This document shows, piece by piece, positions 7,581 to 16,733 of a stretch of 49,644 nt of DNA. Source of the stretch: Mariaggregatimicrobium sp964498785 (lineage in GTDB: Bacteria; Zhuqueibacterota; Zhuqueibacteria; Thermofontimicrobiales; Thiofontviventaceae). The notes beneath the pieces are model-generated. The model was not told the origin of the DNA, did not search any database, and was given only the letters and a program-made list of their open reading frames with translations. The stretch is taken from positions 1 through 49,644 of the forward strand of contig CAZCJL010000043.1 in NCBI GenBank assembly GCA_964498785.1, read 5' to 3'. Numbering within the stretch: the first letter of the stretch is position 1; the number at the start of each line of letters is the position of its first letter. Both the position numbers and the translations under genes were made by a program.

Positions 7581-8948
7581 TCAAATGTGGTCGAATTTCT
7601 GCAAGTAATGCCGTAGCGTACTACGAGGCACCCCAAGTAATTTTGCTGCCTGTGATTTATTATTTTTAACAAGCGCGAGAGTTTTATTTATAATATCCAG
7701 TGATGCTTTTTGTAGTAAATTGCCATTTGAGTTTTTGTTAAGTTTAATATAAATACTGAAAGCACTTTCCTGGGGAACAACTCCTGCCATTTCGATATCG
7801 TTTAGACGAATTATATCAGAGTTTGTTAATAGCATGACGCGTTCAAAAATATTTCGTAGTTCACGGACATTACCTTTTAGTGGGTGAGCAAAAAGAGTGT
7901 CCTCAACTTCGCTGGATATCCCTTTGACCCGTTTACCGAATTTATTATTAAAATGATCAATAAAAAATTTAACAAGTGGAATGATATCAGACTTTCTTTC
8001 ACGCAGAGGTGGTAATTCAATTTTTGCAATGTTCAAACGGTAATATAAGTCATGGCGAAATTTTTTTTGTTTAACTAGTGTTAGCAACGGGACATTCGAG
8101 GCGGCAATAATTCTCAGGTCAGCTTTTTGGGAAACAGGATTACCAACGCGGTAGAAATCACCACTTTCCAGGACGCGGAGGAGTTTTGCCTGAGCCGATG
8201 CGGACATCTCGCCAACTTCGTCCAGAAATAATGTACCTGTATCTGCTCGCTCAAGCAGGCCAATTTTCCCGCCGGGCGCCGCGCTTGTGAAGGCACCCTT
8301 TTCATAGCCAAAAAGCTCGCTTTCCAGTAAGTCTTTTGGAACAGCGCTGCAATTAAGCGTCACATACGGTTTCGCGTACCGGGGGCTGAGATAGTGAACA
8401 TGTTCGGCGATAAGCTCTTTTCCGGTTCCGCTTTCGCCTTCAATTAAAATTGTTGTGCTTGATGGGGCAAAACTTTTCACCAGTGATAAAACGCTCTGAA
8501 TTTCTTCACTATTTCCTATGATTTTATTAAACTTATTTTTCTCCATTTGTCGTTGGCGTAATTCTTCAACTTCTTTTTTCAGTTTAACTGTTTCCAGGGC
8601 ATTCGCGACAAGTTTTCGTAACTCGGCTGCATTAAAAGGTTTACGTACATAGTCGTAAGCACCGGCTTTCATCGCGTCAATCGCAGTTTCGATGGTCGCA
8701 TAACCTGTAATCATAATGACGATAATTTCAGGGTATTTTTGCTTCACTAACTTTAAAACATCCAGGCCGCTAATGTCTTTTAAATATAAATCAAGCAAAA
8801 TAAGGTCTGGTTGGTGATCGTCAATGAGATTGATGGCAGATTTACCAGAATCAACGGTATCCATCGCATATTCCAGCCCTTTGAAGACATTGCAGATTGT
8901 GTTACGGATCATTAATTCGTCATCAACGACCATAATCCTGAAATTCAT
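7581..8948 (-). CDS. Sigma-54-dependent response regulator, NtrC family
   Basis: A three-domain activator of 455 residues. Receiver domain 1-115 has the acidic pocket D9/D10, phospho-acceptor D53 and K104. The AAA+ domain (about 142-370) has Walker A GESGTGKE (171-178), Walker B TLFLDEVGEM (239-248) and the Arg-rich region near 314-318. The C-terminal HTH (431-451; SQAAKLLGVPRSTLRHYLQK) is Fis-like. It should use ATP to open sigma-54 RNA polymerase promoters when phosphorylated. The loop that touches sigma-54 reads GAFTSA (218-223) instead of GAFTGA. No histidine kinase gene is adjacent, so it is an orphan. The next gene downstream has a sigma-54 promoter with two dyads, which makes that operon its probable target. 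Confidence 0.95.
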   Translation of the reverse strand: MNFRIMVVDDELMIRNTICNVFKGLEYAMDTVDSGKSAINLIDDHQPDLILLDLYLKDISGLDVLKLVKQKYPEIIVIMITGYATIETAIDAMKAGAYDYVRKPFNAAELRKLVANALETVKLKKEVEELRQRQMEKNKFNKIIGNSEEIQSVLSLVKSFAPSSTTILIEGESGTGKELIAEHVHYLSPRYAKPYVTLNCSAVPKDLLESELFGYEKGAFTSAAPGGKIGLLERADTGTLFLDEVGEMSASAQAKLLRVLESGDFYRVGNPVSQKADLRIIAASNVPLLTLVKQKKFRHDLYYRLNIAKIELPPLRERKSDIIPLVKFFIDHFNNKFGKRVKGISSEVEDTLFAHPLKGNVRELRNIFERVMLLTNSDIIRLNDIEMAGVVPQESAFSIYIKLNKNSNGNLLQKASLDIINKTLALVKNNKSQAAKLLGVPRSTLRHYLQKFDHI

Positions 8949-9113
8949 AATAGCGTCCCCGATGAAAGATAATGTGAATAAAAATTAAAAACAGGAAGTT
9001 AAAATAATATAATAGGAAAATAGTAATCTAAATTTATCGCAATGATTGTAAAAACTTGTCATTGTTCGTATAATATAAGTGAATTTACATCAGAAACAAG
9101 AGAAAAATGAATT

Positions 9114-9911
9114 TTACAAATTTTTATTATTTAAACGGTCTTTTACTGCATCCCAAATAACATCCAGTTCATCCAGGGTTGCTTCATGGATGTGTTTCCC
9201 CTGTTTTTTTACTTGTTCTTCAACATGTTTGAATCGTTTGATAAACTTTTCCGTTGTCGTTCGCATCGCATCTTCAGGATTAACGTTAATGAAGCGGGAT
9301 AAGTTTACCAGTGTGAACAAGATGTCGCCAAATTCCTCTTCAATATCTTGTTGATTTTTGGATTTAGTTGCTTCCTCAAATTCAGTTAACTCCTCCTTTA
9401 CTTTGCTCCAGACATCTTGTATGGATTCCCAATCAAACCCCACCGTTGCTGCTTTGGATTGAATACGGTAAGCCCGAAGAAGCGATGATAGTTCTTTGGG
9501 TACGCCATCAATGACGGATTTTTTCCCCTCGCTATGCTTCATTTTTTCCCAGTTAACAATTTGTTCTTCTGCAGAATTTATTTCCGTGTTACCAAAAACA
9601 TTCGGATGACGATGTATCAATTTTTCGGTAATGCATCTGAGCACATCTTCAATATCGAACATGCGCGCTTCTTTTGCGATCTCTGCATGAAATATAACTT
9701 GCAGTAACAAATCACCGAGTTCATATTTTAATTCATTATAATTTTTGTCATCGATTGTTTCTATTACTTCATACGTTTCTTCAAGTAAAAATTGTCGTAA
9801 CGAATCGTGAGTTTGTTCTCTGTCCCAGGGACATCCTTTATCACCGCGTAATTTTTCCATAATATTTACCAGCCTGCCGAATTCATCTTTTATTTTACTT
9901 ATTTTATCCAT
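9114..9911 (-). CDS. mazG: Nucleoside triphosphate pyrophosphohydrolase
   Basis: House-cleaning enzyme that hydrolyses NTPs and dNTPs to the monophosphate and pyrophosphate; in E. coli it also affects ppGpp pools. The two tandem MazG domains of the full-length type are visible: the first with GCPWDREQTH, LLEETYEVIE and YELGDLLLQVIFHA (about 25-85), the second with ELTEFEEA and EEEFGDILFTLVN (about 175-215). The carboxylate EExxE and ExxD ligands of Mg are present in both. The start is set at 9911 (MDKISKIK...), where AGGAG lies 9 bases upstream; an in-frame ATG ten codons earlier has no ribosome site. At 265 residues it matches E. coli MazG. It lies 165 bp upstream of the NtrC-type regulator on the same strand. 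Confidence 0.96.
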   Translation of the reverse strand: MDKISKIKDEFGRLVNIMEKLRGDKGCPWDREQTHDSLRQFLLEETYEVIETIDDKNYNELKYELGDLLLQVIFHAEIAKEARMFDIEDVLRCITEKLIHRHPNVFGNTEINSAEEQIVNWEKMKHSEGKKSVIDGVPKELSSLLRAYRIQSKAATVGFDWESIQDVWSKVKEELTEFEEATKSKNQQDIEEEFGDILFTLVNLSRFINVNPEDAMRTTTEKFIKRFKHVEEQVKKQGKHIHEATLDELDVIWDAVKDRLNNKNL

Positions 9912-10045
9912 AAATTTTACTCCTGATATATTGTGGTGCAATTAAAATATACAAAAACGTTGTATTTATTTTTAATTAATTCACATGAGCCATAAAATAT
10001 AAATTATATTTTTTAATGTCAATATCTTTTGTAATAAAAAAAACC

Positions 10046-10074
10046 TTGACAATCATACTCAATTTATTTATTTT
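10046..10074 (+). promoter_or_regulatory. Sigma-70 promoter of the dacB operon
   Basis: Perfect -35 TTGACA (10046-10051), 17-bp spacer, TATTTT (10069-10074). Start predicted near 10081, 27 nt ahead of the dacB ATG. It is the only strong promoter in front of the four-gene plus-strand run. Confidence 0.7.
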
Positions 10075-10107
10075 TAGTAGGCATTGAAATGTTACTACAG
10101 GGAGATT

Positions 10108-11619
10108 ATGGCTAAAAAAATTTTTTACGGATTACTGATTTTTATTCTGCTACTGTTAAACGGATGCTATTTTAACGGAGTTCAAGAATACGTTTGTTTT
10201 GATAACATCGAGCGATTACGGAATGAATTAGATACGATTTTTAATGATCCGGAGTTTTATAATGCGCATTGGGGGGTCGTTGTTCAATCGTTAAAAACTG
10301 GTGAAAATATTTATCTTAAAAATGAAAATAAAAATTTTATGCCGGCTTCCAATATGAAGCTTTTTACGACAGCAGTCGCATTGTTGAAATTAAGACCTGA
10401 TTTTAAATTTCGAACCCATTTTTATTATAATGGAAAAGTACAGGATGGTATGCTGAGAGGCGATTTAATTATAAAAGGAAGTGGCGATCCATCTTTTACC
10501 AGTCGTTTTTATAATGGTAATATTGTTCAGGTATTTGAAAACTGGGCTGATTCGTTAAAGGAATTTGGTATTAAAGCGATTGAGGGCAATGTTATTGGGG
10601 ATGATAACTATTTTGACGATGAGATAATGGGAGATGGCTGGGCCTGGGATTATCAATCAGATTGGTATGCTGCCCAGATAAGCGCGTTATCGTTTAATGA
10701 TAATTGCATGGACATCTTGTTTATCCCGGGAGATAGCGTGGGAACACCTGCCAAATATCGTTTGGACCCTGAAACGGATTTTGTGGAAATTGTCAATAAC
10801 GTCATTACCCGTGAACAGGGGAAGGAAACTGAAATTTACTACAAACGTGACAGGGGGACAAATCGAGTTGTGATAACCGGAGGTATCCCTGTGGATGGGG
10901 AAGAAAAACGAGATTGGTTTTCCATTGAGAATCCTACGCTTTATACGACGACGATTTTTAAACAAGTATTAGAACAAAACGGCATTATTGTGAATGGCAT
11001 TGCAAAAGATATTGATAATTGCGAGCCCGACGAATTTTTTAAAGATGACATGGCGTTGATCTTTATCCACAAATCACCCCCATTGTGGAGAATAGTGAAT
11101 ACGATTAACAGGGTGAGCCAAAATTTGTATGCTGAATTGTTATTGCGAACATTGGGCGCAGAATTGCTTGGACAGGGTAGCGCAATGGGAGGAATTCAGA
11201 TTGTAAAGGAAACCATTTCCCAGATGGGTATAAATCCGGTAAATTTTGTTATGGTTGACGGCTCCGGTTTATCGCGATTAAACCTTGTCACTCCCCGGCA
11301 GATAGCGTTGTTGCTAAAATATATGCACGAAAGTCCTGCAAACAAATTTTTTTATAATTCGCTCCCAGCAGCCGGTGTTGATGGTAGTTTGAAACATCGA
11401 ATGAAAAACACCTCTGCAAAAGGGAGGGTGATCGCGAAAACAGGATATTTGGGAAATGTGGTAGCGCTATCTGGTTATTTGAAAACAGCAGAGAACGAGG
11501 AGTGTGTATTTTCATTGGTCACGAACAATTTTACAGCTCCTACCAAGATGGCGTATCTGGTTCAGGATATTGCGTGTGAAAGATTGACACGTTTTGTACG
11601 TCACGAAAAGGTGAAATAA
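10108..11619 (+). CDS. dacB: D-Ala-D-Ala carboxypeptidase/endopeptidase, PBP4 type (peptidase S13)
   Basis: Periplasmic low-molecular-mass penicillin-binding protein that trims stem peptides and cleaves cross-links in peptidoglycan. The three active-site motifs are in order: SNMK (Ser81 nucleophile, Lys84) after MPA, SQN at 337-339, and KTG at 444-446; between the first two is the S13-specific insertion (about 100-280). The N-terminus has a hydrophobic segment ending in a lipobox (LLLLNGC20), so it is probably a lipoprotein. The start at 10108 is supported by AGGGAG 6 bases upstream; an ATG eight codons earlier lacks one. The next gene starts directly after its TAA, so translation is likely coupled. 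Length 503 aa is normal for the family. Confidence 0.95.
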   Translation: MAKKIFYGLLIFILLLLNGCYFNGVQEYVCFDNIERLRNELDTIFNDPEFYNAHWGVVVQSLKTGENIYLKNENKNFMPASNMKLFTTAVALLKLRPDFKFRTHFYYNGKVQDGMLRGDLIIKGSGDPSFTSRFYNGNIVQVFENWADSLKEFGIKAIEGNVIGDDNYFDDEIMGDGWAWDYQSDWYAAQISALSFNDNCMDILFIPGDSVGTPAKYRLDPETDFVEIVNNVITREQGKETEIYYKRDRGTNRVVITGGIPVDGEEKRDWFSIENPTLYTTTIFKQVLEQNGIIVNGIAKDIDNCEPDEFFKDDMALIFIHKSPPLWRIVNTINRVSQNLYAELLLRTLGAELLGQGSAMGGIQIVKETISQMGINPVNFVMVDGSGLSRLNLVTPRQIALLLKYMHESPANKFFYNSLPAAGVDGSLKHRMKNTSAKGRVIAKTGYLGNVVALSGYLKTAENEECVFSLVTNNFTAPTKMAYLVQDIACERLTRFVRHEKVK

Positions 11620-11880
11620 ATGTTTCTAAAACCACCAAAACCACGGCAATTTACATATCGCCCTAAATTTTATAAGCCCGTAGAGGAAGAGGTCGAAGGC
11701 CCAAGAATCAAGTTTCGTCGTACGAATTCCTTGAAAAAGCCTTCCCAAAAAAGATCATCACTGTTAATGCTACTAATTGTGATCGTTCTGGCTGTTTTAT
11801 TAAGTTATTGGCTAAGCGTGGAAGATGCAGGGGATAACGAGTTTAAATTTGAAGAGATCGATATTGAACAATTAAAGTAG
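11620..11880 (+). CDS. Small single-pass membrane protein (86 aa), unknown
   Basis: The ATG abuts the dacB stop codon with no gap and the stop is 6 bp before the cyclase gene, so it is almost certainly translated as part of this operon. Residues 1-48 are basic and Pro-rich (KPPKPRQF, KPSQKR), residues 49-64 form one membrane segment (LLMLLIVIVLAVLLSY), and the short tail is acidic (ENAGDNEFKFEEID-like), which predicts N-in, C-out topology. I do not recognise a family. Topology and context suggest a small accessory of the envelope, perhaps partnering the membrane-bound cyclase or PBP4. Confidence 0.7.
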   Translation: MFLKPPKPRQFTYRPKFYKPVEEEVEGPRIKFRRTNSLKKPSQKRSSLLMLLIVIVLAVLLSYWLSVEDAGDNEFKFEEIDIEQLK

Positions 11881-11886
11881 ATATTT

Positions 11887-13389
11887 ATGAATAAGACTGA
11901 TTTCTTAAAATTACTGGAAAAATCAGTTGCTAATCTTGATATTTTTCTGCAAAACTTTAAAAGAAATGCAGTCACTTCTTGGAGATTTTGTAAGGATATA
12001 TTTTTATCCTTTCCAATCCGGAAAAAATTAAGTATCATTCTTGTCGTGATTGTCACATCTGTGATTTTAATATTGAGTATTATTTTTCAGAAAAGTGAAG
12101 AACGAATATTAAAAGATAAATTGAAAGAGATCTGCAATTTATCAGTACGTTATTTATCGTATGATATTAAAGATAGATTATTGTTGAAGCGATATGAAGA
12201 AATTACAGAGCGAGTTCTGGCAATAAAGCAACAGCAAATAGAGGGATTGGATTATGCCTGGGTTATTGATAATGAAGGCCAATACATTGCACACACAGAT
12301 GACACGTTTACAATTGAGGATAAAAGATATATTTCTGAAAAAATGAAAGATGTGCTATTTGAATTAGAAAATATTGGTACCAGAGAAACTCAGTCGCATT
12401 ATGAATTTTATTATCCGATATTTTTTACGCATACTGTTAACGGAGAACATCAACGTAAGTTTATTGGCGTGGCAGGAATGGGATTTCTGAAGGATATTAT
12501 TTTGGAACCAATTCGTGATGCGCAAAAAATAATTTTTTTGATTGCTCTGTTTATGACGATTTTTTCAATTTTGGGCATTTACTTTCTGGCGCAGCAAATG
12601 GTAAAGCAAATACATGCCTTGTCTGAGGGTGCAAAACAAATTGGCCGCGGAAATCTTGATGTTAATATTAAAGTAAATACGCGCGATGAATTAGGGCAAC
12701 TGGCCCAGGAATTCAACAATATGATTATGCATCTTAAAGAAAAATTGCAAATGCAAAAATTTGTTTCTCAAATGACACGCCAGATGATCAAAAAAAATGT
12801 TATTTCAAAGGATGGCAATAGCAAGGGTGAGCAAAAAGAAGTTGCTGTATTATTTGCTGATGTGAGAAATTTTTCCGAATTTTCTCAGCGGCATCGTCCG
12901 CAATATGTGATTAATTTGATCAATATATATCTTGATTTACAAGCCAGAATCGTGGAAAGGAATTTTGGCGTGGTTGATAAATTTATGGGTGATCAAATTA
13001 TGGGAGTGTTTGAAGGGAAGAATAAGGCTGATAATGTTTTTAGCGCCGGAGTTGCTATTCAAAAAGCGATATATAAATTGAATGAACATCGTAAAAAAGA
13101 GGACCGGGAAGTGCTAACAGTGGGAATCGGAATTAATATTGGCGCCGCAGTTGTCGGGAATATTGGTTCCAAAGACCGATTGGATTACACTGTTGTGGGC
13201 GATGTTGTGAATATGGCTTCCCGCTTCTGCGATGTCGCAAAAGCGGGACAAATTATTACATCTGATGAATCATACAAAAGTTATCGCAGTTCCTATCCGG
13301 CGATCACTCTCGGTTCAATTCGAATTAAAGGTCGCAACGGACCTGTCGCTATTTGCGAAATAGATTATATTCAGGAAATTATTGTATGA
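11887..13389 (+). CDS. Membrane-bound class III adenylate cyclase with HAMP domain
   Basis: Two membrane segments (48-67 and 214-235) enclose an extracytoplasmic sensor domain of about 145 residues that looks like a CACHE/double-PAS fold. A HAMP linker (236-289) joins it to a class III cyclase domain (about 315-495). Catalytic residues are all there: metal ligands D325 (FADVRNF) and D369 (KFMGDQIMGVF), adenine-specifying Lys365, and transition-state N442/R446 in VVNMASR. The product should be cAMP, made in response to an external signal. The protein follows the small membrane protein by 6 bp. The N-terminal 47 residues before the first membrane segment are cytoplasmic and basic. The ligand is unknown, and no cAMP receptor gene is in the window. 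Confidence 0.93.
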   Translation: MNKTDFLKLLEKSVANLDIFLQNFKRNAVTSWRFCKDIFLSFPIRKKLSIILVVIVTSVILILSIIFQKSEERILKDKLKEICNLSVRYLSYDIKDRLLLKRYEEITERVLAIKQQQIEGLDYAWVIDNEGQYIAHTDDTFTIEDKRYISEKMKDVLFELENIGTRETQSHYEFYYPIFFTHTVNGEHQRKFIGVAGMGFLKDIILEPIRDAQKIIFLIALFMTIFSILGIYFLAQQMVKQIHALSEGAKQIGRGNLDVNIKVNTRDELGQLAQEFNNMIMHLKEKLQMQKFVSQMTRQMIKKNVISKDGNSKGEQKEVAVLFADVRNFSEFSQRHRPQYVINLINIYLDLQARIVERNFGVVDKFMGDQIMGVFEGKNKADNVFSAGVAIQKAIYKLNEHRKKEDREVLTVGIGINIGAAVVGNIGSKDRLDYTVVGDVVNMASRFCDVAKAGQIITSDESYKSYRSSYPAITLGSIRIKGRNGPVAICEIDYIQEIIV

Positions 13390-13426
13390 GCACTGTTTTT
13401 TTTTCTCCACATAGAAGCCATCAAAA

Positions 13427-15694
13427 ATGAATTATATCAGCTATACGATTATCTTTCTTACTTATATAGTTACCCCATTGCATGCGCAAAATGAATTTTC
13501 GCATCAAATTCCAAATCCACGCGCGATCGGTTACGGGGGTTCTGCGGTTACGATGACGGATAATCCGGCAATTATTTTCTGGAATCCCGGAGGGTTAGCT
13601 TTTACCGTTAACGATCAGGTTATGTTAAATATGTCCGCACACTCTTTATTTAACTACGTTGCATTTACTAAATTTTTACCTCCCAAAGATTCTTTCGGCT
13701 TTAGTTTATCCCGGTTGAAATGTCCCGCTGATTTTTTGGATGTGGCTTCAGTGGCGTATGGACGACGGATTAATCCATTTGTAGCGGTTGGCGCAAATTT
13801 GAATTACGGAAAATTAAATAATGTACCAGATGATTTTGTTACCGCCAGTGCCGGAATTTTATTCAGACCGGCTGTAACTCGTTATTCGTTTTATCAAGCC
13901 GGAAATTCTCTGCTCGATTTATTTGTAAATCCGGCATTATATGATCGATTCGCTTTAGGGATGATGATCCATAACGTCCCAATTCATAATTCTAAAGTAG
14001 ATCATGAAATAAGGATTGGCGCTAACGTTAAAATTTCTGATTGGGGGCCTGTTTTAAATTTGGCTCAACATTTTCGACGAGGTAAAAATTCTACACATAT
14101 TGGCGCCGGATTAAATCTTTCTAAAAATTTTTACTTTTTTATGGGATTTGCCTCGTTTGATATCAATCGATTGGCTATGGGCGGTAGCGTTCGCTATCAA
14201 AAAGTCTATTGCGATATTGGCTATTCTCCTGAAACCGAAAAGATCTATCTGTCATTTTCATTACAATTAAAGGATGATCCTAATATCCTTGCCAGAAACT
14301 ATATTGAACACGGGACGAAACTGATACGAGAAAATGAATTTAGAAATGGAATGGCAGAATTTGAAAAATCACTCGCTTATTATCAAAATAATGAGCGGAT
14401 TATATTTTTAACCAATGTATTAAAAAAACGAATTGAGGCAGAAGATGCAAAGATAGATTCTCTATTCCAGCAGGCAGAGGTGTTTAATAATAGAGGATGG
14501 GGTATTAACGCAATTATAACTTATAAGAATATTCTGGAAATAAATCCAAAAAATGCTCGGGCAATTAATGATCTGAATAAATTAAAACCTCACTTAAATC
14601 GCTACGTCAAATTGTTGTACAGAACCGGAGAAAAATTGTACCATAAAAATGATTTGGAAAGATCGAAAATAGTTTTTAATGAAATTTTGCAATTGAATGA
14701 AAGCCATGGTGGCGCATTAAAATACCTGGCAAAGATTGATAGTGTCACCTCGTACCTTTCAAGTGAATATTACTATCGGGGATTGGGTTTTTATAATCAA
14801 CGGCATTTAAACCGGTCCAGAGAAGCATTTTATCGGGTTATCGAATTAAATCCGGATCATAGCGAAGCTAAACATTATTTGAAAAAAATTCAACAGGAAT
14901 TAGAATCGAATGAAGAATTTGTTCAAAGTATGATGCGTGAAGCATATCGATTAGAGAGAAGTGGAAAATATCTTGAAGCAAGCAGAAAGTACGAGAAAAT
15001 ACTTGAAATGAATCGTGATAATGAAAAGGCGCGAAAACAGTTAGAAATTTTGCAAGCATATATCAAAACAATTGTCAATCGGAAATTTAAACGGGCAAAG
15101 AATTTTTTTAACAAGGGGCAATACGAAGATGCCCGATTGGCTTTTGAAGATATTTTATCTATTCGTCCGGTACATCGGGAGTCTCAAAGTTATCTGAAAC
15201 GAATTCGTGATATCGAGTCAGATAAAATCGAAAAATATTTCCAGGTCGCCAGAGAATATTTTGAGGATAGCCGATGGAATGATGCGTTAAGGGAATGCGA
15301 AAAAGTTTTGGCACATTATCCTGACCATGTCGAAGCAAAAAAAATGCAGGCAGATATATGGACGAGAACCAGTATCGATGAATTACAGGATAAAGGGATG
15401 CAATTATTTAATAACGGGGAATATCATCTGGCGATGAATATCTTCAAACAAATTATTGAGAAAGATAACAATCATGTTATTGCCAAGTCTTATATTGATG
15501 AATGCCGAGCAAAGTTAAATAAAAAAATCGCTGAATTATTTAACAGTGGAATGAGGTTTTATACCAGCGGAAATTATGAAGCCGCAATTCGGGAATGGAA
15601 CCGTATTCTTGTTCTTGATCCTTCCAACGAAAGTGCTCTTGAATATAAAAAACGTGCCAATGAACGGCTGGAAGCGCTTAAACAATTACCCTGA
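13427..15694 (+). CDS. PorV/UPF0164-like outer-membrane barrel fused to TPR repeats
   Basis: A 755-residue secreted protein. A signal peptide (1-20, cleaved after LHAQ) is followed by a barrel domain (about 25-280) that starts with the PorV/PorQ-type signature ending FWNPGGLAF (47-55). The remainder (about 285-750) is a string of tetratricopeptide repeats (for instance near 350, 410, 445, 500, 555, 620, 655 and 690), each with the usual A-x-x-x-Y-x-x-A-I pattern and the closing DP or NP turn (EINPKN, ELNPDH, VLDPSN). PorV proteins act as outer-membrane shuttles or assembly partners; the TPR part would face the periplasm as a protein-docking platform. It starts 37 bp after the cyclase gene with only a weak ribosome site. 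The fusion of barrel and TPRs is uncommon. Confidence 0.82.
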   Translation: MNYISYTIIFLTYIVTPLHAQNEFSHQIPNPRAIGYGGSAVTMTDNPAIIFWNPGGLAFTVNDQVMLNMSAHSLFNYVAFTKFLPPKDSFGFSLSRLKCPADFLDVASVAYGRRINPFVAVGANLNYGKLNNVPDDFVTASAGILFRPAVTRYSFYQAGNSLLDLFVNPALYDRFALGMMIHNVPIHNSKVDHEIRIGANVKISDWGPVLNLAQHFRRGKNSTHIGAGLNLSKNFYFFMGFASFDINRLAMGGSVRYQKVYCDIGYSPETEKIYLSFSLQLKDDPNILARNYIEHGTKLIRENEFRNGMAEFEKSLAYYQNNERIIFLTNVLKKRIEAEDAKIDSLFQQAEVFNNRGWGINAIITYKNILEINPKNARAINDLNKLKPHLNRYVKLLYRTGEKLYHKNDLERSKIVFNEILQLNESHGGALKYLAKIDSVTSYLSSEYYYRGLGFYNQRHLNRSREAFYRVIELNPDHSEAKHYLKKIQQELESNEEFVQSMMREAYRLERSGKYLEASRKYEKILEMNRDNEKARKQLEILQAYIKTIVNRKFKRAKNFFNKGQYEDARLAFEDILSIRPVHRESQSYLKRIRDIESDKIEKYFQVAREYFEDSRWNDALRECEKVLAHYPDHVEAKKMQADIWTRTSIDELQDKGMQLFNNGEYHLAMNIFKQIIEKDNNHVIAKSYIDECRAKLNKKIAELFNSGMRFYTSGNYEAAIREWNRILVLDPSNESALEYKKRANERLEALKQLP

Positions 15695-15933
15695 AATTAT
15701 CCAATAATTTTATTTCTATTTTAGCGATAGCTGCTCAGTAAAGAACCGCATTCCAGGAAATTGATAAAGACATAAGCTGAGTGGTATGAGATTCGTTGTT
15801 GCTCCGATTTTCAGAATGCGAAAAATATGGAGTTCGTGGACAAACATTTTGCGCATCCCATAAAGCCAATAATTAGACATGGCACTCCGATTTTTCATTC
15901 GAATGAATGTTGAATGGAGTGATTGTTTAACTA

Positions 15934-16716
15934 TTAAAGCCCTGGGTGAATTTTGAAAAACATGTCAAGATGTTTTTTTAGGAGATTATAATCCAGATTC
16001 GGAATTAGCTCGCCTTTTAAGGCAAGAGAAATCTGACCGGTTTCTTCAGACACAACGATAATGGCAGCGTCCGTCTCTTCTGACAGTCCCAGTGCGGCTC
16101 TGTGTCGGGTTCCGTATTGTGGCTCCAAATCAGGATTTTGGCTAAGCGGCAAAATGCACTGGGCAGCCTCGATAACTTCATTTTGAATAACAACAGCGCC
16201 ATCATGCAGAGGAGAGCGGGGATTAAAAATGGATACAATGAGCGGAGATGTTACTTCTGACTGAATATTAACGCCAGTTTCCAAAATGGATTTAATACCG
16301 ACGTTTTTAACCAGCACCATCATCCCGCCGTAACCGCGACGACTTAGTTCTTGCGCTGCTTTTAATACCTCTTCAACTATTCTAAGCGTAATGGTTGGTT
16401 TTACAAACTGTCGAACCAGTGGCGATTGACCCAGATAAATGAGAATCCGGCGTAGCTCCGGCTGGAATAAAATGACAAATGCGATTAACCACACTGTTTT
16501 TAAATTCTGAAAAAGCCAGTTCATTCCGCTCATATTGAACAATTGAATAACAAGTGATACAATCAAAATTAGTACGAGTCCGATAAACATTTGAGCAGCT
16601 CGGGAACCGCGAATAAAAAAGTATAACTTGTATATTACAAATGAAATAAATGCAATGTCTACTATGTCGATCAAAGTGACCGACAGAAATCCAATTTTAA
16701 ATAATTCAAACTCCAT
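15934..16716 (-). CDS. cdaA: Diadenylate cyclase CdaA (c-di-AMP synthase)
   Basis: Membrane-anchored enzyme that joins two ATP into cyclic di-AMP, controlling turgor, potassium transport and cell-wall homeostasis. Three membrane segments lie at about 15-35, 42-60 and 72-88. The DAC domain begins near residue 95 and has the diagnostic DGA (172-174) and RHR (204-206, in YGTRHRAALG) motifs. At 260 residues it is the standard length. It follows folP by 17 bp, an arrangement common in several phyla. The usual regulator CdaR (YbbR) and GlmM are not present next to it. ATG start with no close ambiguity. Confidence 0.96.
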   Translation of the reverse strand: MEFELFKIGFLSVTLIDIVDIAFISFVIYKLYFFIRGSRAAQMFIGLVLILIVSLVIQLFNMSGMNWLFQNLKTVWLIAFVILFQPELRRILIYLGQSPLVRQFVKPTITLRIVEEVLKAAQELSRRGYGGMMVLVKNVGIKSILETGVNIQSEVTSPLIVSIFNPRSPLHDGAVVIQNEVIEAAQCILPLSQNPDLEPQYGTRHRAALGLSEETDAAIIVVSEETGQISLALKGELIPNLDYNLLKKHLDMFFKIHPGL

Positions 16717-16733
16717 ATTGTCTAAGTTCCCGG

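Noticed and set aside
9079..9354. 91-codon plus-strand frame antisense to mazG
   Set aside because: It lies wholly antisense to a conserved domain; only the promoter-like sequence upstream seemed worth noting.
15716..15898. 60-codon minus-strand open frame in the gap between the PorV-TPR gene and cdaA
   Set aside because: No ribosome site, no neighbours in an operon and no recognisable motif; perhaps a remnant, but unsupported.
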